A stretch of 64,000 bases of DNA from Rhodococcus maanshanensis NBRC 100610 (GCF_001894865.1 NZ_BCXA01000016.1:62001-126000), one strand, 5' to 3'. Shown: positions 11,561 through 21,378, counted from the first letter of the stretch. The notes: generated by a model not told the origin, from the letters alone. A program made the numbers and translations.

Positions 11561-13134
11561 ATCCTGAAGACGCCGTAGGAGACCGGCTCGAGCGGCGCCT
11601 GAGCGCACGCCGAAAGTGCCAGTCCTAGAACAGTTCTGGTGTCCGCGGGGTCGATGATTCCATCGTCCCACAGTCGGGCGGTCGAATAGTAGGGGTTGCC
11701 CTGCGCCTCGTACTGCGCGCGGATCGGCGCCTTGAAGGACTCCTCGTCCTCCGCCGACCACGGCTTGCCCGAGGCGTCGAGCTGATCGCTGCGGACGGTG
11801 GCCAGCACCGAGGCCGCCTGCTCGCCGCCCATCACCGAGATCCGCGCGTTCGGCCACATCCACAGGAACCGCGGCGAGTAGGCGCGTCCGCACATCGAGT
11901 AGTTGCCCGCGCCGTACGAGCCGCCGATCACCACGGTGAGCTTGGGGACCCGCGCGCAGGCCACCGCGGTCACCATCTTGGCGCCGTGCTTGGCGATGCC
12001 GCCCGCCTCGTAATCGCGGCCGACCATGAACCCGGCGATGTTCTGCAGGAACAGCAGCGGCACGCTGCGCTTGTCACACAGCTCGATGAAGTGGGCGCCC
12101 TTCATCGCGGACTCGGCGAAGAGCACGCCGTTGTTGGCGACGATGCCGACCGGGTGCCCGTGGATGTGGGCGAACCCGGTGACCAGGGTCTTGCCGTACT
12201 CGGCCTTGAACTCCTGGAACTCTCCCGCGTCCACGATCCGGGTGATCACCTCGTGCACGTCGTAGGGGGTGCGCGGGTCCGTCGGGACGACGTCGTAGAG
12301 CTCCGCCTGCGGAGCGATGGGCTCCACCGCCGGGATCACGTCCCACGGCCGGTCCGTGCGCGGACCGAAGGTGGCGACGATCCGGCGCACGATGCGCAGC
12401 GCGTCCTGATCGTCCTCCGCGAGGTGGTCGGTGACGCCGGAGACCTTCGAGTGCAGGTCACCGCCGCCGAGGTCCTCGGCCGTGACGACCTCGCCGGTCG
12501 CAGCCTTCACCAGCGGCGGGCCGCCGAGGAAGATGGTGCCCTGGTTGCGCACGATGACGGCCTCGTCGCTCATCGCGGGGACGTAGGCGCCGCCCGCGGT
12601 GCAGGAACCCATCACCGCCGCGATCTGCGGGATGCCCTTGGCACTGAGGTTGGCCTGGTTGAAGAAGATCCGCCCGAAGTGCTCACGATCGGGGAAGACG
12701 TCGTCCTGGCGGGGCAGGAAGGCTCCGCCGGAGTCGACGAGGTAGAGGCACGGCAGGTTGTTCTGCAGCGCGATCTCCTGCGCGCGCAGGTGCTTCTTCA
12801 CGCTCATCGGGTAGTAGGTGCCGCCCTTGACGGTGGCATCGTTGGCCACGATGACGCACTCGCGGCCGGAGACCCGGCCGATGCCTGCGATCACGCCCGC
12901 GCCGGGGCACTCGTCGTCGTACATGCCGTTCGCGGCGAGCGGGGAGAACTCGAGGAACGGGCTGCCCGGGTCCAGGAGGGCGTCCACCCGCTCGCGCGGC
13001 AGCAACTTGCCCCTGCTCACGTGACGTTGTCGCGATTGCTCACTGCCGCCGAGCGCCGCGGTCGCGAGCCGCTCGCGCAGCTCGGTCACCAGGCGTACGT
13101 GCTCGCCCCGGTTGCGCTCCCCGTCGATGGTCAT
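11557..13134 (-). CDS. accD1: Acyl-CoA carboxylase beta subunit (carboxyltransferase), methylcrotonyl-CoA type
   Basis: Transfers CO2 from carboxybiotin to the acyl-CoA. The 525-residue protein has both crotonase-type halves, with [18 protein letters not shown] in the N-terminal half and [16 protein letters not shown] plus [17 protein letters not shown] in the C-terminal half, the latter typical of methylcrotonyl-CoA carboxylase beta chains. It is the first gene of the minus-strand operon, with ATG at 13134. The promoter must lie in the 116 bases shared with the divergent tetR gene, where a 9-bp inverted repeat is found. Confidence 0.92.
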
Positions 13135-13167
13135 GTCGTCGCCCTGTCTGCTCGGATCGGCTCGCGG

Positions 13168-13214
13168 TCAGTTAATTGCCAATAACCGAATCTAAGATAA
13201 CTATGATTAACTGA
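13168..13214. promoter_or_regulatory. Divergent promoter region with inverted repeat, candidate TetR operator
   Basis: An AT-rich island between accD1 and tetR. The arms TCAGTTAAT (13168-13176) and ATTAACTGA (13206-13214) are perfect inverted copies separated by 29 bases. Inside the left half, GTTA-N8-TAAC forms a second, shorter dyad. The location between a TetR gene and the operon it would control makes this the obvious operator candidate; binding is inferred. Confidence 0.55.
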
Positions 13215-13250
13215 GTTGTCCAGACCCACAGGTTGAAGGGAGGTGTCGAC

Positions 13251-13850
13251 GTGGCACCCGACGATTCGGCGCTGACCAAGCGCGGCCGCGCGAAGGCCGA
13301 TCGCCGCCGGCAGCTCCTGCAGGCTGCCGCCCGCCTGATCGCCGAGCGGGGGTTCGCCGGGGTTCGTCTCGAGGACCTCGGATCCGCGGTCGGGATCAGC
13401 GGCCCCGCCGTCTACCGGCACTTCCCCAACAAGGAGGCGCTGCTGGTGGAGCTGCTGGTCGACATCAGCCGCCGCCTGCTCGAGGGCGCTATCGCGGTCG
13501 CCGACGCGGCCTCGAGCCCGGACGAGGCGCTCGCGGGACTGATCGAGTTCCACCTCGACTTCGCGCTCGGCGAGCCCGACCTCATTCGCGTGCAGGACCG
13601 AGACCTGGAGTCACTTCCCGTGGCCGAACGCAGGCAGGTCCGGCAGTTCCAGCGCCGCTACGTCGAGGTATGGGTCGAGGTCCTCCGGAAGGTCGACGCG
13701 GAGCTGGCGGAGTCGGATGCGCGGATCAAGGCGCACGCGACGTTCGGCCTGATCAACTCCACCCCGCACAGCGTGAATCCCTCCGCCCCCGCCCACACCC
13801 GCGCGGTACTGCGCGCGATGACGGCCGCGGCGCTCGCGCCCGGGGTGTAG
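13251..13850 (+). CDS. TetR family transcriptional regulator (Rv2506-like) of the leucine-type operon
   Basis: A 199-residue regulator. The N-terminal helix-turn-helix reads [36 protein letters not shown] and FPNKEALL; the rest is a helical ligand domain. GTG at 13251 is chosen because GGGAGG lies seven bases upstream; a TTG at 13233 would place the ribosome site inside the gene. It is divergent from accD1, the same arrangement as Rv2506 beside the M. tuberculosis leucine cluster, so it probably represses that operon and responds to a pathway CoA ester. Confidence 0.88.
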   Translation: MAPDDSALTKRGRAKADRRRQLLQAAARLIAERGFAGVRLEDLGSAVGISGPAVYRHFPNKEALLVELLVDISRRLLEGAIAVADAASSPDEALAGLIEFHLDFALGEPDLIRVQDRDLESLPVAERRQVRQFQRRYVEVWVEVLRKVDAELAESDARIKAHATFGLINSTPHSVNPSAPAHTRAVLRAMTAAALAPGV

Positions 13851-13864
13851 CTAGGGTCCTGCGC

Positions 13865-14194
13865 ATGACCGTCGCGAAATCCGTCGCCCTGTTCGTCGTG
13901 GCCGCCCTGCTGGAGATCGGCGGCGCCTGGCTGGTCTGGCAGGGCGTGCGGGAACACCGCGGCTGGATCTGGGTCGGCCTCGGCGTGATCGCGCTCGGCG
14001 CCTACGGGTTCGTCGCCACCATGCAGCCCGACGCGAACTTCGGCCGGATCCTGGCCGCGTACGGCGGTGTCTTCGTCGCGGGCTCATTGCTCTGGGGCAT
14101 GGCCATGGACGGCTTCCGACCCGACCGATGGGATGTCACGGGAGCGCTGATCTGCCTCGCAGGCGTCGCCGTCATCATGTACGCGCCGCGCTGA
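13865..14194 (+). CDS. YnfA family (UPF0060) small membrane protein
   Basis: A 109-residue protein with four predicted transmembrane helices in the order of the YnfA family: an opening [18 protein letters not shown], then [38 protein letters not shown] and a closing [16 protein letters not shown]. The motif YGFVATMQP and AAYGGVFV are diagnostic. The family is related to small multidrug-resistance exporters, but its function is not settled. It follows the tetR stop by 14 bases and overlaps the convergent DUF1275 gene by 20 bases at its 3' end. Confidence 0.9.
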   Translation: MTVAKSVALFVVAALLEIGGAWLVWQGVREHRGWIWVGLGVIALGAYGFVATMQPDANFGRILAAYGGVFVAGSLLWGMAMDGFRPDRWDVTGALICLAGVAVIMYAPR

Positions 14195-14828
14195 GCCGAT
14201 CCCGCGCGAACAGCACGGCGAGCAGCAGCGCCAACGCCACCGCGACCCACAGGCCGGCCAGCCCGACCCCGCGGTGCACCGCCGCGCCTGCGACCACCCC
14301 GAGCACCAGGCCGAGCCACAACCCGGCGAACCGCACCCACTCCCATCGCGGCCCGCCGGTCAGCGCCGCGGCGATGCGTTGCCCCAGCTTGACCAGCGTG
14401 CCGGTCATGTAGGTGAGGCTGATCGACGCCTCGCCGGTCCGCTCGAACACCGTGTTCTCGGCCCCCATCGCCAGCGCCAGCGCGGCGATCACCACCTGCC
14501 GCGGGCCGATGGCCGAGGCTGCCACCGCCGTCACCAACAGGCCCGCGACGAGGCACATCACGACCGCTCTGCGGCGCGCGCGAGCAATCCGCCCCAGCAC
14601 CGAACCCAGCACCACACCGAGCACGAACAGCCCGATGACCGCGGCGCCGACAGCAGCGACGTGCCAGTGGCCGTCGACCGCACCGACCGCCATGCGGGTG
14701 GAGTTCCCGCTCATGAACGAGACGAAGAACCCGCCGAGGGTGATGTACCCCATGGCGTCGACGTAGCCCGCAAGGGCCGCGAGCAGCACCGCGAGGACGA
14801 ACGTCCGGCGACCGACGTCGACTACCAC
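14175..14828 (-). CDS. DUF1275 (YoaK) family membrane protein
   Basis: A 217-residue integral membrane protein. The family signature appears near the N-terminus: [20 protein letters not shown] followed by [11 protein letters not shown]. Six or so hydrophobic segments follow, with an arginine-rich patch ARARRRAV in the middle loop. Function of the family is unknown. The GTG start at 14828 gives the normal length. It is convergent with the YnfA gene and overlaps its last 20 bases. Confidence 0.85.
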   Translation of the reverse strand: MVVDVGRRTFVLAVLLAALAGYVDAMGYITLGGFFVSFMSGNSTRMAVGAVDGHWHVAAVGAAVIGLFVLGVVLGSVLGRIARARRRAVVMCLVAGLLVTAVAASAIGPRQVVIAALALAMGAENTVFERTGEASISLTYMTGTLVKLGQRIAAALTGGPRWEWVRFAGLWLGLVLGVVAGAAVHRGVGLAGLWVAVALALLLAVLFARDRLSAART

Positions 14829-14880
14829 TGGGTCCCCACCCGGACCGGTCGCCGACGCCGCGACAGCACGCAGGCCTCGG

Positions 14881-15144
14881 CTACTCCTTCCTGGTCAGGG
14901 CGGTGTAGCCGAGGGTCAGTGCGGCCGCCGCCGCGATGCTGATGATCCAGCGCCACCAATCGATGCCCTTCGTGTCGCCGGTGTCGCTGATCATGCCCCA
15001 GATCCAGTACCCGATGAGCGCGCCGGCGATGCCGAGCACGACGGTGATGACCCATCCCATTGCCTGCTTGCCCGGGATCACCAGGCGTGCGAGCACGCCG
15101 ATGACCGCGCCGAAGATGATGGTGCCGATGATGTCGCCGATCAT
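14881..15144 (-). CDS. GlsB/YeaQ/YmgE family membrane protein (transglycosylase-associated)
   Basis: An 87-residue membrane protein with three hydrophobic segments. The glycine-rich opening IGDIIGTIIFGAVIGVLARL and the motif PGKQAMGWVITVVLGIAGA are those of the YeaQ/GlsB family, usually induced by stress. A ribosome site AGAGGAG sits eight bases before the ATG at 15144; a longer in-frame ORF starting near 15297 has no such site. The protein has a longer C-terminus than most members (about 20 residues more), with one extra helix. Confidence 0.85.
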   Translation of the reverse strand: MIGDIIGTIIFGAVIGVLARLVIPGKQAMGWVITVVLGIAGALIGYWIWGMISDTGDTKGIDWWRWIISIAAAAALTLGYTALTRKE

Positions 15145-15255
15145 TGTTGGCTCCTCTCGTGCCACCTCAGTCGCGCGACTGCGTGCTGGGTTGTCGATCT
15201 TGATAGTGACACGGCGAGGTCCTCCAGAGGAACCCTCGCGTGGCCCCGACCCGGC

Positions 15256-15298
15256 GGTGCCCCGCCGTCCGGCCGAGGGAACCGGAGGGCGGGGCACC
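15256..15298. terminator. Hairpin downstream of the alcohol dehydrogenase gene
   Basis: Perfect 11-bp arms GGTGCCCCGCC (15256-15266) and GGCGGGGCACC (15288-15298) with a 21-base loop. It lies in the gap between the alcohol dehydrogenase stop and the YeaQ gene start. No U-tract follows, as usual for actinobacterial terminators. Confidence 0.5.
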
Positions 15299-15310
15299 GA
15301 GGGGGACCGT

Positions 15311-15329
15311 CGGCCGGGCGACCCGGCCG
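15311..15329. terminator. GC hairpin immediately after the alcohol dehydrogenase stop codon
   Basis: Arms CGGCCGGG and CCCGGCCG with a three-base loop, starting six bases beyond the stop codon at 15335. Together with the second hairpin at 15256 it would end transcription of the fadD-regulator-ALDH-ADH run. Confidence 0.55.
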
Positions 15330-15334
15330 GACGG

Positions 15335-16444
15335 TCAGGCGTGCACGATCACCCCGCGGATGTTCTTGCCGTTGCGCAGGTCCTCGTAGCCCTGGTTGAC
15401 GTCCTCGAGGCGGTACTGCGTGGTGACCAGTTCGTCGAGCTTGAGCTGACCCGCGTCATAGAGCCGCAGCAGCTTGACGATGTCGTACTGCGGATTCATC
15501 GACCCGAAGAGCGAGCCCTTGATGGTCTTCTGGTTCAGCGTCAGGTCGCAGCCGGACACCTGCACCGTGAGCTTCGCCGGATCGGCCAACCCCGTGATGA
15601 CGACGGTGCCGCCCTTGCCGATCACCGCGGTCGCCGCGGACACGACCTCCTCCTCCACCGTGCCGACCAGGATCAGGGCGGCGTCGGCGCCCTGGCCCCA
15701 GGTCAGTTCGTTCACCTTCTCCGCGGCGCTCGCCGCGTCGGCGAAGGCATGGGTGGCACCGAACTTCAGCGCGGTCTCGCGCTTGAGCGCAACGGGGTCG
15801 ACGACGACCACGTACTTGCAGCCCGCGCTGACCGCGCCCTGCACGGCATTGATGCCGAGGCCGCCGACGCCGTAGATGACGGCGGTGTCTCCCGCGTGCA
15901 GGTTGCCGGCGTTGACCGCGGTTCCCCATCCCGAGGGGACCCCGCAGCCGACGAGCACGGCGGTCTCCAAGGGCAGCCAGTCATCGACCTTGACCACCGA
16001 ATGCTGCGAGATGGTGGCCCGCTCGGCGAACGTGCCGAGCATGCACATCGCACCGAAATCGGTTCCCTTGGAATGGAACCGGAAGGTGCCGTCCGGCATC
16101 GAACCCTCCAGGATGGTGGCGCCCATGTCGCAGAGGTTCTGCCTGCCCGTCGAGCAGTACCGGCAGATTCCGCAGTTCGGGATGAAGCTGCACACCACGT
16201 GGTCGCCCGGCTTGACCTTGGTGACGCCGGGCCCGACCTCCTCGATGATTCCCGATCCCTCGTGCCCACCGACGATCGGATAGCGCGGCGGAAGGTCTCC
16301 GTCGGTCAGGTGCAGGTCCGAGTGACACAGCCCCGCGGCCGTGTACTTGATCAGCACCTCCCCCGGCCCGGGGCCGTCGAGCTCGAGCTCCATCAGTTCG
16401 AACGGCTTTCCGGCCTCGAGCAGGACTGCGGCGGTGGTCTTCAT
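15335..16444 (-). CDS. NDMA-dependent (mycofactocin-type) zinc alcohol dehydrogenase
   Basis: Oxidises a primary alcohol to an aldehyde while holding its nicotinamide cofactor tightly; family knowledge is that such enzymes need an artificial acceptor (NDMA) in vitro and mycofactocin in vivo. The 369-residue MDR protein has the catalytic zinc site AAGLCHSDLH and GHEGSGIIEEVG, a structural zinc loop with four cysteines (CGICRYCSTGRQNLC) and the Rossmann motif GVGGLGINAVQG. The insertion FHSKGTDFGAMCMLGTFAE is typical of the NDMA-dependent subfamily. It follows the aldehyde dehydrogenase by 29 bases and is the last gene of the run before two hairpins. Confidence 0.87.
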   Translation of the reverse strand: MKTTAAVLLEAGKPFELMELELDGPGPGEVLIKYTAAGLCHSDLHLTDGDLPPRYPIVGGHEGSGIIEEVGPGVTKVKPGDHVVCSFIPNCGICRYCSTGRQNLCDMGATILEGSMPDGTFRFHSKGTDFGAMCMLGTFAERATISQHSVVKVDDWLPLETAVLVGCGVPSGWGTAVNAGNLHAGDTAVIYGVGGLGINAVQGAVSAGCKYVVVVDPVALKRETALKFGATHAFADAASAAEKVNELTWGQGADAALILVGTVEEEVVSAATAVIGKGGTVVITGLADPAKLTVQVSGCDLTLNQKTIKGSLFGSMNPQYDIVKLLRLYDAGQLKLDELVTTQYRLEDVNQGYEDLRNGKNIRGVIVHA

Positions 16445-16473
16445 GTGTGATTCTCCTTCTGAGGACGGGCGGG

Positions 16474-17976
16474 TCAGAGTGCGACGTTGACGGATTTGGT
16501 GATGGTGTAGGCATCGAGTCCGGCCGCGCCCAGCTCGCGACCCCAGCCGGACTGCTTGTAACCACCGAAGGGCATGGCGGTGTCGAAGCCGTTGTACTGG
16601 TTGATCCACACGGAGCCGGCCTTGATCTGCCGCGCGGTGCGGTGCGCCTTGGAGATGTCGCGGGTCCAGATTCCCGCGGCGAGACCGTAGATGGAGTCGT
16701 TCGCGGCCGCGGCGACGCCTGCCTCCGCGTTGAACGGCAGGGTCGCGACCACCGGGCCGAAGATCTCCTCGCGGACGATGCTGAACTCCGGCTTGACGTC
16801 GACGAAGACGGTCGGCTCGACGAAGTAGCCGGTCTCGCCCCAACGCTTGCCTCCGGTCAGCGCCCTTGCGCCGTCCGCCAGACCCTCGCGCAGGTAGCCG
16901 GTCACCTTGTCGAACTGTTCCTTCGAGACGAGCGGGCCGAGCTGGGTGGCCGGGTCGAGGCCGGGCCCGATCTTCACCTGGCTCGCCGCGTCAGCGACCG
17001 CCTGGGTGAACTCGTCGAAGATCTTGTCCTCGACGAACAGTCGCGTACCCGCGACACAGCACTGGCCGTGGTTGAACAGCCAGGCGTTGAGCGAACCCTC
17101 CACGGCGGCATCGAAATCGGCGTCCGCGAAGACGATGTTCGGGCTCTTGCCGCCGAGCTCGAGCGAGACCTTCTTCAGATTGCCCTTGGCGGCATCGACG
17201 ATCTTCTTCCCGACCTCGGTGGAGCCGGTGAAGGCGATCTTGTCGACGTCGTCGTGCGCGGACAATGCGGCGCCCGCGTCGCCGAATCCGCTGATGATGT
17301 TCACGACGCCGGGCGGGAACCCGGCTTCCTGGAACACCTCACCGAGCAGCAGCGCCGTCAGCGGCGTCTGCTCGGCCGGCTTGAGGATGACGGTATTGCC
17401 TGCGGCGAGGGCGGGCGCCAGCTTCCACGAGGCCATCAGCAGCGGGAAGTTCCACGGCACGATCAGCCCGCACACCCCCACCGGCTCGCGCAGCGTGTAG
17501 GCGTGGAACTGGGCGCCGGGCGCGAAGGGCATCGACACGTTGACCGTGCTGCCCTCGATCTTGGTTGCCCAGCCCGCGTAGTAGCGGAAAACATCTGCGG
17601 CCCATGCCACGTCGACCGCGCTGGCGATGCCCGCCGACTTGCCGTTGTCCAGCGCCTCGAGCTGGCCGAACTCCTCGGCCCGCTCGCTGAGGATGTCACC
17701 GACACGCCAGAGCAGGCGCTCGCGCTCGTTCGGCTTCATGCCCGGCCACGGGCCGTCGTCGAACGCGGCCCGCGCCGCACGCACCGCCCGGTCGACATCC
17801 TCGGCCTGGCCGTGCGCGACCTCGGTCAGCGCGTTCCCGGTCGCGGGGTCGTAGGTCGGGAAGGTGCGCCCCGAGGCGGCCGGGGTCCATTCGCCGCCGA
17901 TCAGCAGCTTCTTCGGTCCGCCGGTCAAGAACGCATGAACCTCGGACTTGAGCGGGAAATCGGCGATCGCCGTCAT
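16474..17976 (-). CDS. NAD(P)-dependent aldehyde dehydrogenase
   Basis: Oxidises the aldehyde made by the adjacent alcohol dehydrogenase to the acid. It is 500 residues from ATG 17976, preceded by AGGAGGAACCG; an upstream ATG at 18012 lacks such a site. The catalytic cysteine lies in FNHGQCCVAGTR and the general base in LELGGKSPN; the cofactor loop is FTGSTEVGKKI. The closing GGYKQSGWGRELG is typical of the betaine/medium-chain aldehyde dehydrogenase group. A regulator-type palindrome (18044-18060) sits just upstream. Confidence 0.9.
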   Translation of the reverse strand: MTAIADFPLKSEVHAFLTGGPKKLLIGGEWTPAASGRTFPTYDPATGNALTEVAHGQAEDVDRAVRAARAAFDDGPWPGMKPNERERLLWRVGDILSERAEEFGQLEALDNGKSAGIASAVDVAWAADVFRYYAGWATKIEGSTVNVSMPFAPGAQFHAYTLREPVGVCGLIVPWNFPLLMASWKLAPALAAGNTVILKPAEQTPLTALLLGEVFQEAGFPPGVVNIISGFGDAGAALSAHDDVDKIAFTGSTEVGKKIVDAAKGNLKKVSLELGGKSPNIVFADADFDAAVEGSLNAWLFNHGQCCVAGTRLFVEDKIFDEFTQAVADAASQVKIGPGLDPATQLGPLVSKEQFDKVTGYLREGLADGARALTGGKRWGETGYFVEPTVFVDVKPEFSIVREEIFGPVVATLPFNAEAGVAAAANDSIYGLAAGIWTRDISKAHRTARQIKAGSVWINQYNGFDTAMPFGGYKQSGWGRELGAAGLDAYTITKSVNVAL

Positions 17977-18043
17977 CGGTTCCTCCTGCGAGAAAGTAGG
18001 TGTGTGATGCACGCCATACTTCGCCGGTTCCGATGCGGATAAC

Positions 18044-18060
18044 TGTGCGACTTCCGGACA
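18044..18060. promoter_or_regulatory. Operator-like dyad upstream of the aldehyde dehydrogenase gene
   Basis: TGTGC-N7-GGACA preceded by AAC. It closely matches the dyad upstream of fadD at 21504-21520 (TGTCC-N7-GGACA, also preceded by AAC); the two share AACTGT and TCCGGACA at identical spacing. It lies 68 bases before the ALDH start and just beyond the stop of the AcoR-like regulator gene. Confidence 0.55.
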
Positions 18061-18063
18061 GCC

Positions 18064-19731
18064 TCAGGGGGTCACGTCGAGCGCGCGGATTCTCGAATAC
18101 AGTGTGCTGCGGCTGATTCCGAGTTTCGCGGCGGCATGCACCTTGTTCCCGCCACATTCCTGCAACGCATCGATGATCGCCTGGCGTTCCGCACGCTCGC
18201 GGCCCGCGAGGCGGGTGACCCGCGAGCTGGTCCGGTACGCGTCGGGCAGGTCCGCGAGCCCGAGTCTGGTGCTCGCCCGGTCCCGCGCCGTCCTGGCCAG
18301 CACCACCCGCAACTCGGTCAGGTTGCCCGGCCACTCCCCCGCCACCAACGCCTCGAGCGCGGTCGAGGTCAGGCTCAGCCCTGGCTCGATCTCGTCGAGC
18401 ATCGCCTGGGCGATCTCCGGCAGTTCGCCGATCCGCTGACGCAACGGAGGCACCACGATGCGTTCGGGGCACCGCGCGATCATGGCCGCTGTCGCAGGGG
18501 GTAGATCCTCGATCGGGCCGCTCGTCAGCACCATCCGGGGTCCGCCCTGGGCCGGCAGGAGGTCGGTGACCACGGGCAGTGTCGCCGCGGGCAGCAGGTC
18601 CGCGTGTTCGACGGCCAGCACACCGCCGGTCGCGGCCGCCTGCTCGAGCAGCGCCGACAACCATCGGTCGATCCCGACGATCGGTATCCGGGAGGCATCC
18701 GTCCAGTGCACGGGGTCGGCGCCCGCGAGGTCGCGCACGGCAGTGGTGCGGCCCGAACCGGACTCGCCGACGATCGCAACGGCCTCGGCACTCCCGCGCA
18801 CCCGGCGCAACTCCTCGCGCGCCCGGTCCGCGACACCCGCACCGTCGGGGCGGCGCCGGATCGGCACATGCGGTCGGTGTACGTGCTCGACCAGAAACAG
18901 TGTGCCGCCGTTTGTTCCGGCGATCCGGTCGGCCTGCACCGTCGCCAGTTGCCCGGACGCCAACTCGAGGTCCACCGTCCGCGACTGGTCCGGCAGGAGA
19001 TCGGCCGCGAGCCCGCGCAGCGCGGCGTGGTCGGCCACGTCGAGCAGATCGAGCACGGTCCGGTTGCTGAGCAGGATGTCCTCGCCGATAGCGGCGACGG
19101 CGACATGGCGCTGGGGCGAGACCCGCTGGAAGGCGTCCACCAACCGCTGCTCCGACGCCCGCGACCCCTCGAGCAGCCGACGCTCGATGTCCGCAGCGGC
19201 GCGTTGCAGAAAGGGCGCGAACAGCGAGTTCGCCCGCGGGGCAATACAGGTCATGTCCAGGATCCCCTCGACCCGGTGCGTCACCGGATGCAGGATCGGG
19301 TGCCCGTAGCAGCTCAGACCCTTCAAGCGCTCCAGATAGTGCTCCTCCCCGTTGATGACGATCCCGCGCCGCACCTCGACCGGGGTACCGATCGCGTTGG
19401 TGCCCGCGGTGTCCTCACCGAACCGCGAGCCGATCACCGCACCGAGTTTCTCCAGGTGCCGCTCGACCTGATGGTTGTCGAACACCCGGGCCACGATCCG
19501 GCAATCGCGATCGGCGAGCAGGAGGCACAGCCCCGTGCCCGCGATCTGGATGGCGACCTCGTCGAGGATCGGGCGGGCGGCCCGCAACAGCCGACTGGAG
19601 AGGTCCAGGTCGGTGGCCGGGTCGGCGTCGAACCCGTCCCCGGGGCCGACGCCGCTCAGCGCGGATCGCTTCCAGGACAGCGCGATCTCGGGCCGGACCG
19701 CCGCCCGCCCGTCCGTCTCGCCGGGGTTCAT
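18064..19731 (-). CDS. AcoR-like regulator: GAF, degenerate AAA+ and Fis-type HTH
   Basis: A 555-residue regulator. Residues 50-190 form a GAF-like sensory region (FGEDTAGTNAIGTPVE is the family hallmark), about 320-480 an AAA+ module with a recognisable Walker A (GESGSGRT), and the last 40 residues a Fis helix-turn-helix (ECGGNKVHAAAKLGISRSTL). The sigma-54 contact loop GAFTGA is missing and the Walker B region reads GVLAVEHADLL, so it is not expected to work with sigma-54. In actinobacteria such proteins activate alcohol and aldehyde genes. It sits nine bases after fadD and ahead of the ALDH/ADH genes, which it probably controls. Confidence 0.85.
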   Translation of the reverse strand: MNPGETDGRAAVRPEIALSWKRSALSGVGPGDGFDADPATDLDLSSRLLRAARPILDEVAIQIAGTGLCLLLADRDCRIVARVFDNHQVERHLEKLGAVIGSRFGEDTAGTNAIGTPVEVRRGIVINGEEHYLERLKGLSCYGHPILHPVTHRVEGILDMTCIAPRANSLFAPFLQRAAADIERRLLEGSRASEQRLVDAFQRVSPQRHVAVAAIGEDILLSNRTVLDLLDVADHAALRGLAADLLPDQSRTVDLELASGQLATVQADRIAGTNGGTLFLVEHVHRPHVPIRRRPDGAGVADRAREELRRVRGSAEAVAIVGESGSGRTTAVRDLAGADPVHWTDASRIPIVGIDRWLSALLEQAAATGGVLAVEHADLLPAATLPVVTDLLPAQGGPRMVLTSGPIEDLPPATAAMIARCPERIVVPPLRQRIGELPEIAQAMLDEIEPGLSLTSTALEALVAGEWPGNLTELRVVLARTARDRASTRLGLADLPDAYRTSSRVTRLAGRERAERQAIIDALQECGGNKVHAAAKLGISRSTLYSRIRALDVTP

Positions 19732-19740
19732 CGGCCGGCC

Positions 19741-21378
19741 CTAGCCCTGGCCGATCAGGTCGAGAGACTGCTCACGCATCTCGATCTTGCGGATCTTGCC
19801 GGTCACCGTCATCGGGAATTCGTCCACCACGTGGACGTACTTCGGGATCTTGTAGTGCGCCAGCTTGCCCGTGCAGAAGGCCCGCACCGAGTCCGCGTCC
19901 AGCTCGAGCGCGCCCTCCCGCATCCGGATCCACACCATCAGCTCCTCCCCGTACTTCTCGTCCGGCACGCCGATCACCTGGGCGTCGAGGATGTCGGGGT
20001 GGGTGAACAGGAACTCCTCGATCTCCCGCGGGTAGATGTTCTCGCCGCCCCGGATCACCATGTCCTTGATCCGGCCCGTGATCGCCACATACCCGTCGGT
20101 GTCCATCACCCCGATGTCACCGGTGTGCATCCACCGCGCCGCATCGATCGCCTCCGACGTCTTCTCCGGGTTCTCCCAGTAGCCGAGCATCACCGAATAC
20201 CCACGCGTGCACAGCTCACCCGCCTCCCCGCGCGGCAGCGTCAGCCCCGTCGCCGGATCGACGATCTTCACCTCCAGATGCGGCCCCACCCGCCCCACCG
20301 TGGACACCCGCTGCTCGATGCTGTCGTCCGAGCGGGTCTGCAACGACACCGGCGACGTCTCGGTCATCCCGTAACAGATCGACACCTCCGCCATCCCCAT
20401 CCGCTCGATGACCTGCTTCATCACCTCCACCGGGCACGGCGAACCGGCCATGATCCCCGTCCGCAGACTCGACAGATCGAAACTGTCGAAATCCGGATCC
20501 GCCAGCTCGGCGATGAACATCGTCGGCACCCCGTACAACGACGTGCACCGCTCCGCCTGCACCGCCTCCAGGGTGGCCTTCGGATCGAACGCCGGACCCG
20601 GGATCACCATCGTCGCCCCGTGGGTGGTGCACGCCAGATTGCCCATCACCATCCCGAAGCAGTGATAGAACGGCACCGGAATACACACCCGGTCCGCCTC
20701 CGTGTAGTGACACAACTCCCCGACGAAGTACCCGTTGTTGAGGATGTTGTGATGACTGAGCGTCGCACCCTTCGGAAATCCCGTTGTCCCCGAGGTGTAC
20801 TGGATGTTGATCGGATCATCGGCGGAGAGCTTGGCCTGCGCGGTCGCCAGCATCGAGGGGTCGGCGGCCTGGGCAGCGGTCCCGTCCTCGACCAGCGCCT
20901 GCCAGTCCGTGCTGCCGAGCAGGATCACCGCTTCCAGGTCGGTGCACTGCGGCCGGACCGTCTCGATCATCCCGGCGTAGTCGGAGGTCTTGAAGCTCGG
21001 CGCGGCGACCAACATCTTGATGCCGGCCTGGTCGAGCACGTACTGCAATTCGTGCGAGCGGTAGGCGGGGTTGATGTTCACCAGGATCGCGCCGATCTTC
21101 GCGGTGGCGAACTGGATCAGCGTCCACTCCGGACAGTTCGGCGCCCAGATGCCCACCCGGTCGCCAAGGCCGATCCCGCGCTGCAGCAGACCCGCCGCGA
21201 CGCCGTTCACGTCGACGGCGAGTTCGGCGTAGGTCCATCGCCTGCCCGATGGCCGGTCCACGAGCGCGTCACGGCCGCCGTGGGCCGCGACCGTCCGATC
21301 GAAGTTGTCCCCGATGGTGTCGCCCAGCATGGGGGCATCCCAGACTCCCGAGGCGTAGCTGGGCAGTGCGGTGCTCAT
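19741..21378 (-). CDS. fadD: Acyl-CoA synthetase (FadD35-like AMP-forming ligase)
   Basis: Activates a carboxylic acid to its CoA ester. The 545 residues include the P-loop-like [16 protein letters not shown], the A5 motif YGMTETSP, the A7/A8 region [10 protein letters not shown] and [16 protein letters not shown], and the C-terminal lysine in [11 protein letters not shown]. The length and ends resemble medium-chain/FadD35-type ligases. It heads the run that continues into the AcoR-like regulator, ALDH and ADH, so its likely substrate is the acid produced by those enzymes. ATG at 21378. Confidence 0.87.
   Translation of the reverse strand: MSTALPSYASGVWDAPMLGDTIGDNFDRTVAAHGGRDALVDRPSGRRWTYAELAVDVNGVAAGLLQRGIGLGDRVGIWAPNCPEWTLIQFATAKIGAILVNINPAYRSHELQYVLDQAGIKMLVAAPSFKTSDYAGMIETVRPQCTDLEAVILLGSTDWQALVEDGTAAQAADPSMLATAQAKLSADDPINIQYTSGTTGFPKGATLSHHNILNNGYFVGELCHYTEADRVCIPVPFYHCFGMVMGNLACTTHGATMVIPGPAFDPKATLEAVQAERCTSLYGVPTMFIAELADPDFDSFDLSSLRTGIMAGSPCPVEVMKQVIERMGMAEVSICYGMTETSPVSLQTRSDDSIEQRVSTVGRVGPHLEVKIVDPATGLTLPRGEAGELCTRGYSVMLGYWENPEKTSEAIDAARWMHTGDIGVMDTDGYVAITGRIKDMVIRGGENIYPREIEEFLFTHPDILDAQVIGVPDEKYGEELMVWIRMREGALELDADSVRAFCTGKLAHYKIPKYVHVVDEFPMTVTGKIRKIEMREQSLDLIGQG

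Noticed and set aside
18064-19731. A sigma-54-dependent activator
   Set aside because: Despite the Fis-type helix and AAA+ remnant, GAFTGA is missing and no -24/-12 promoter (TGGCAC-N5-TTGC) was seen near fadD or the ALDH gene.
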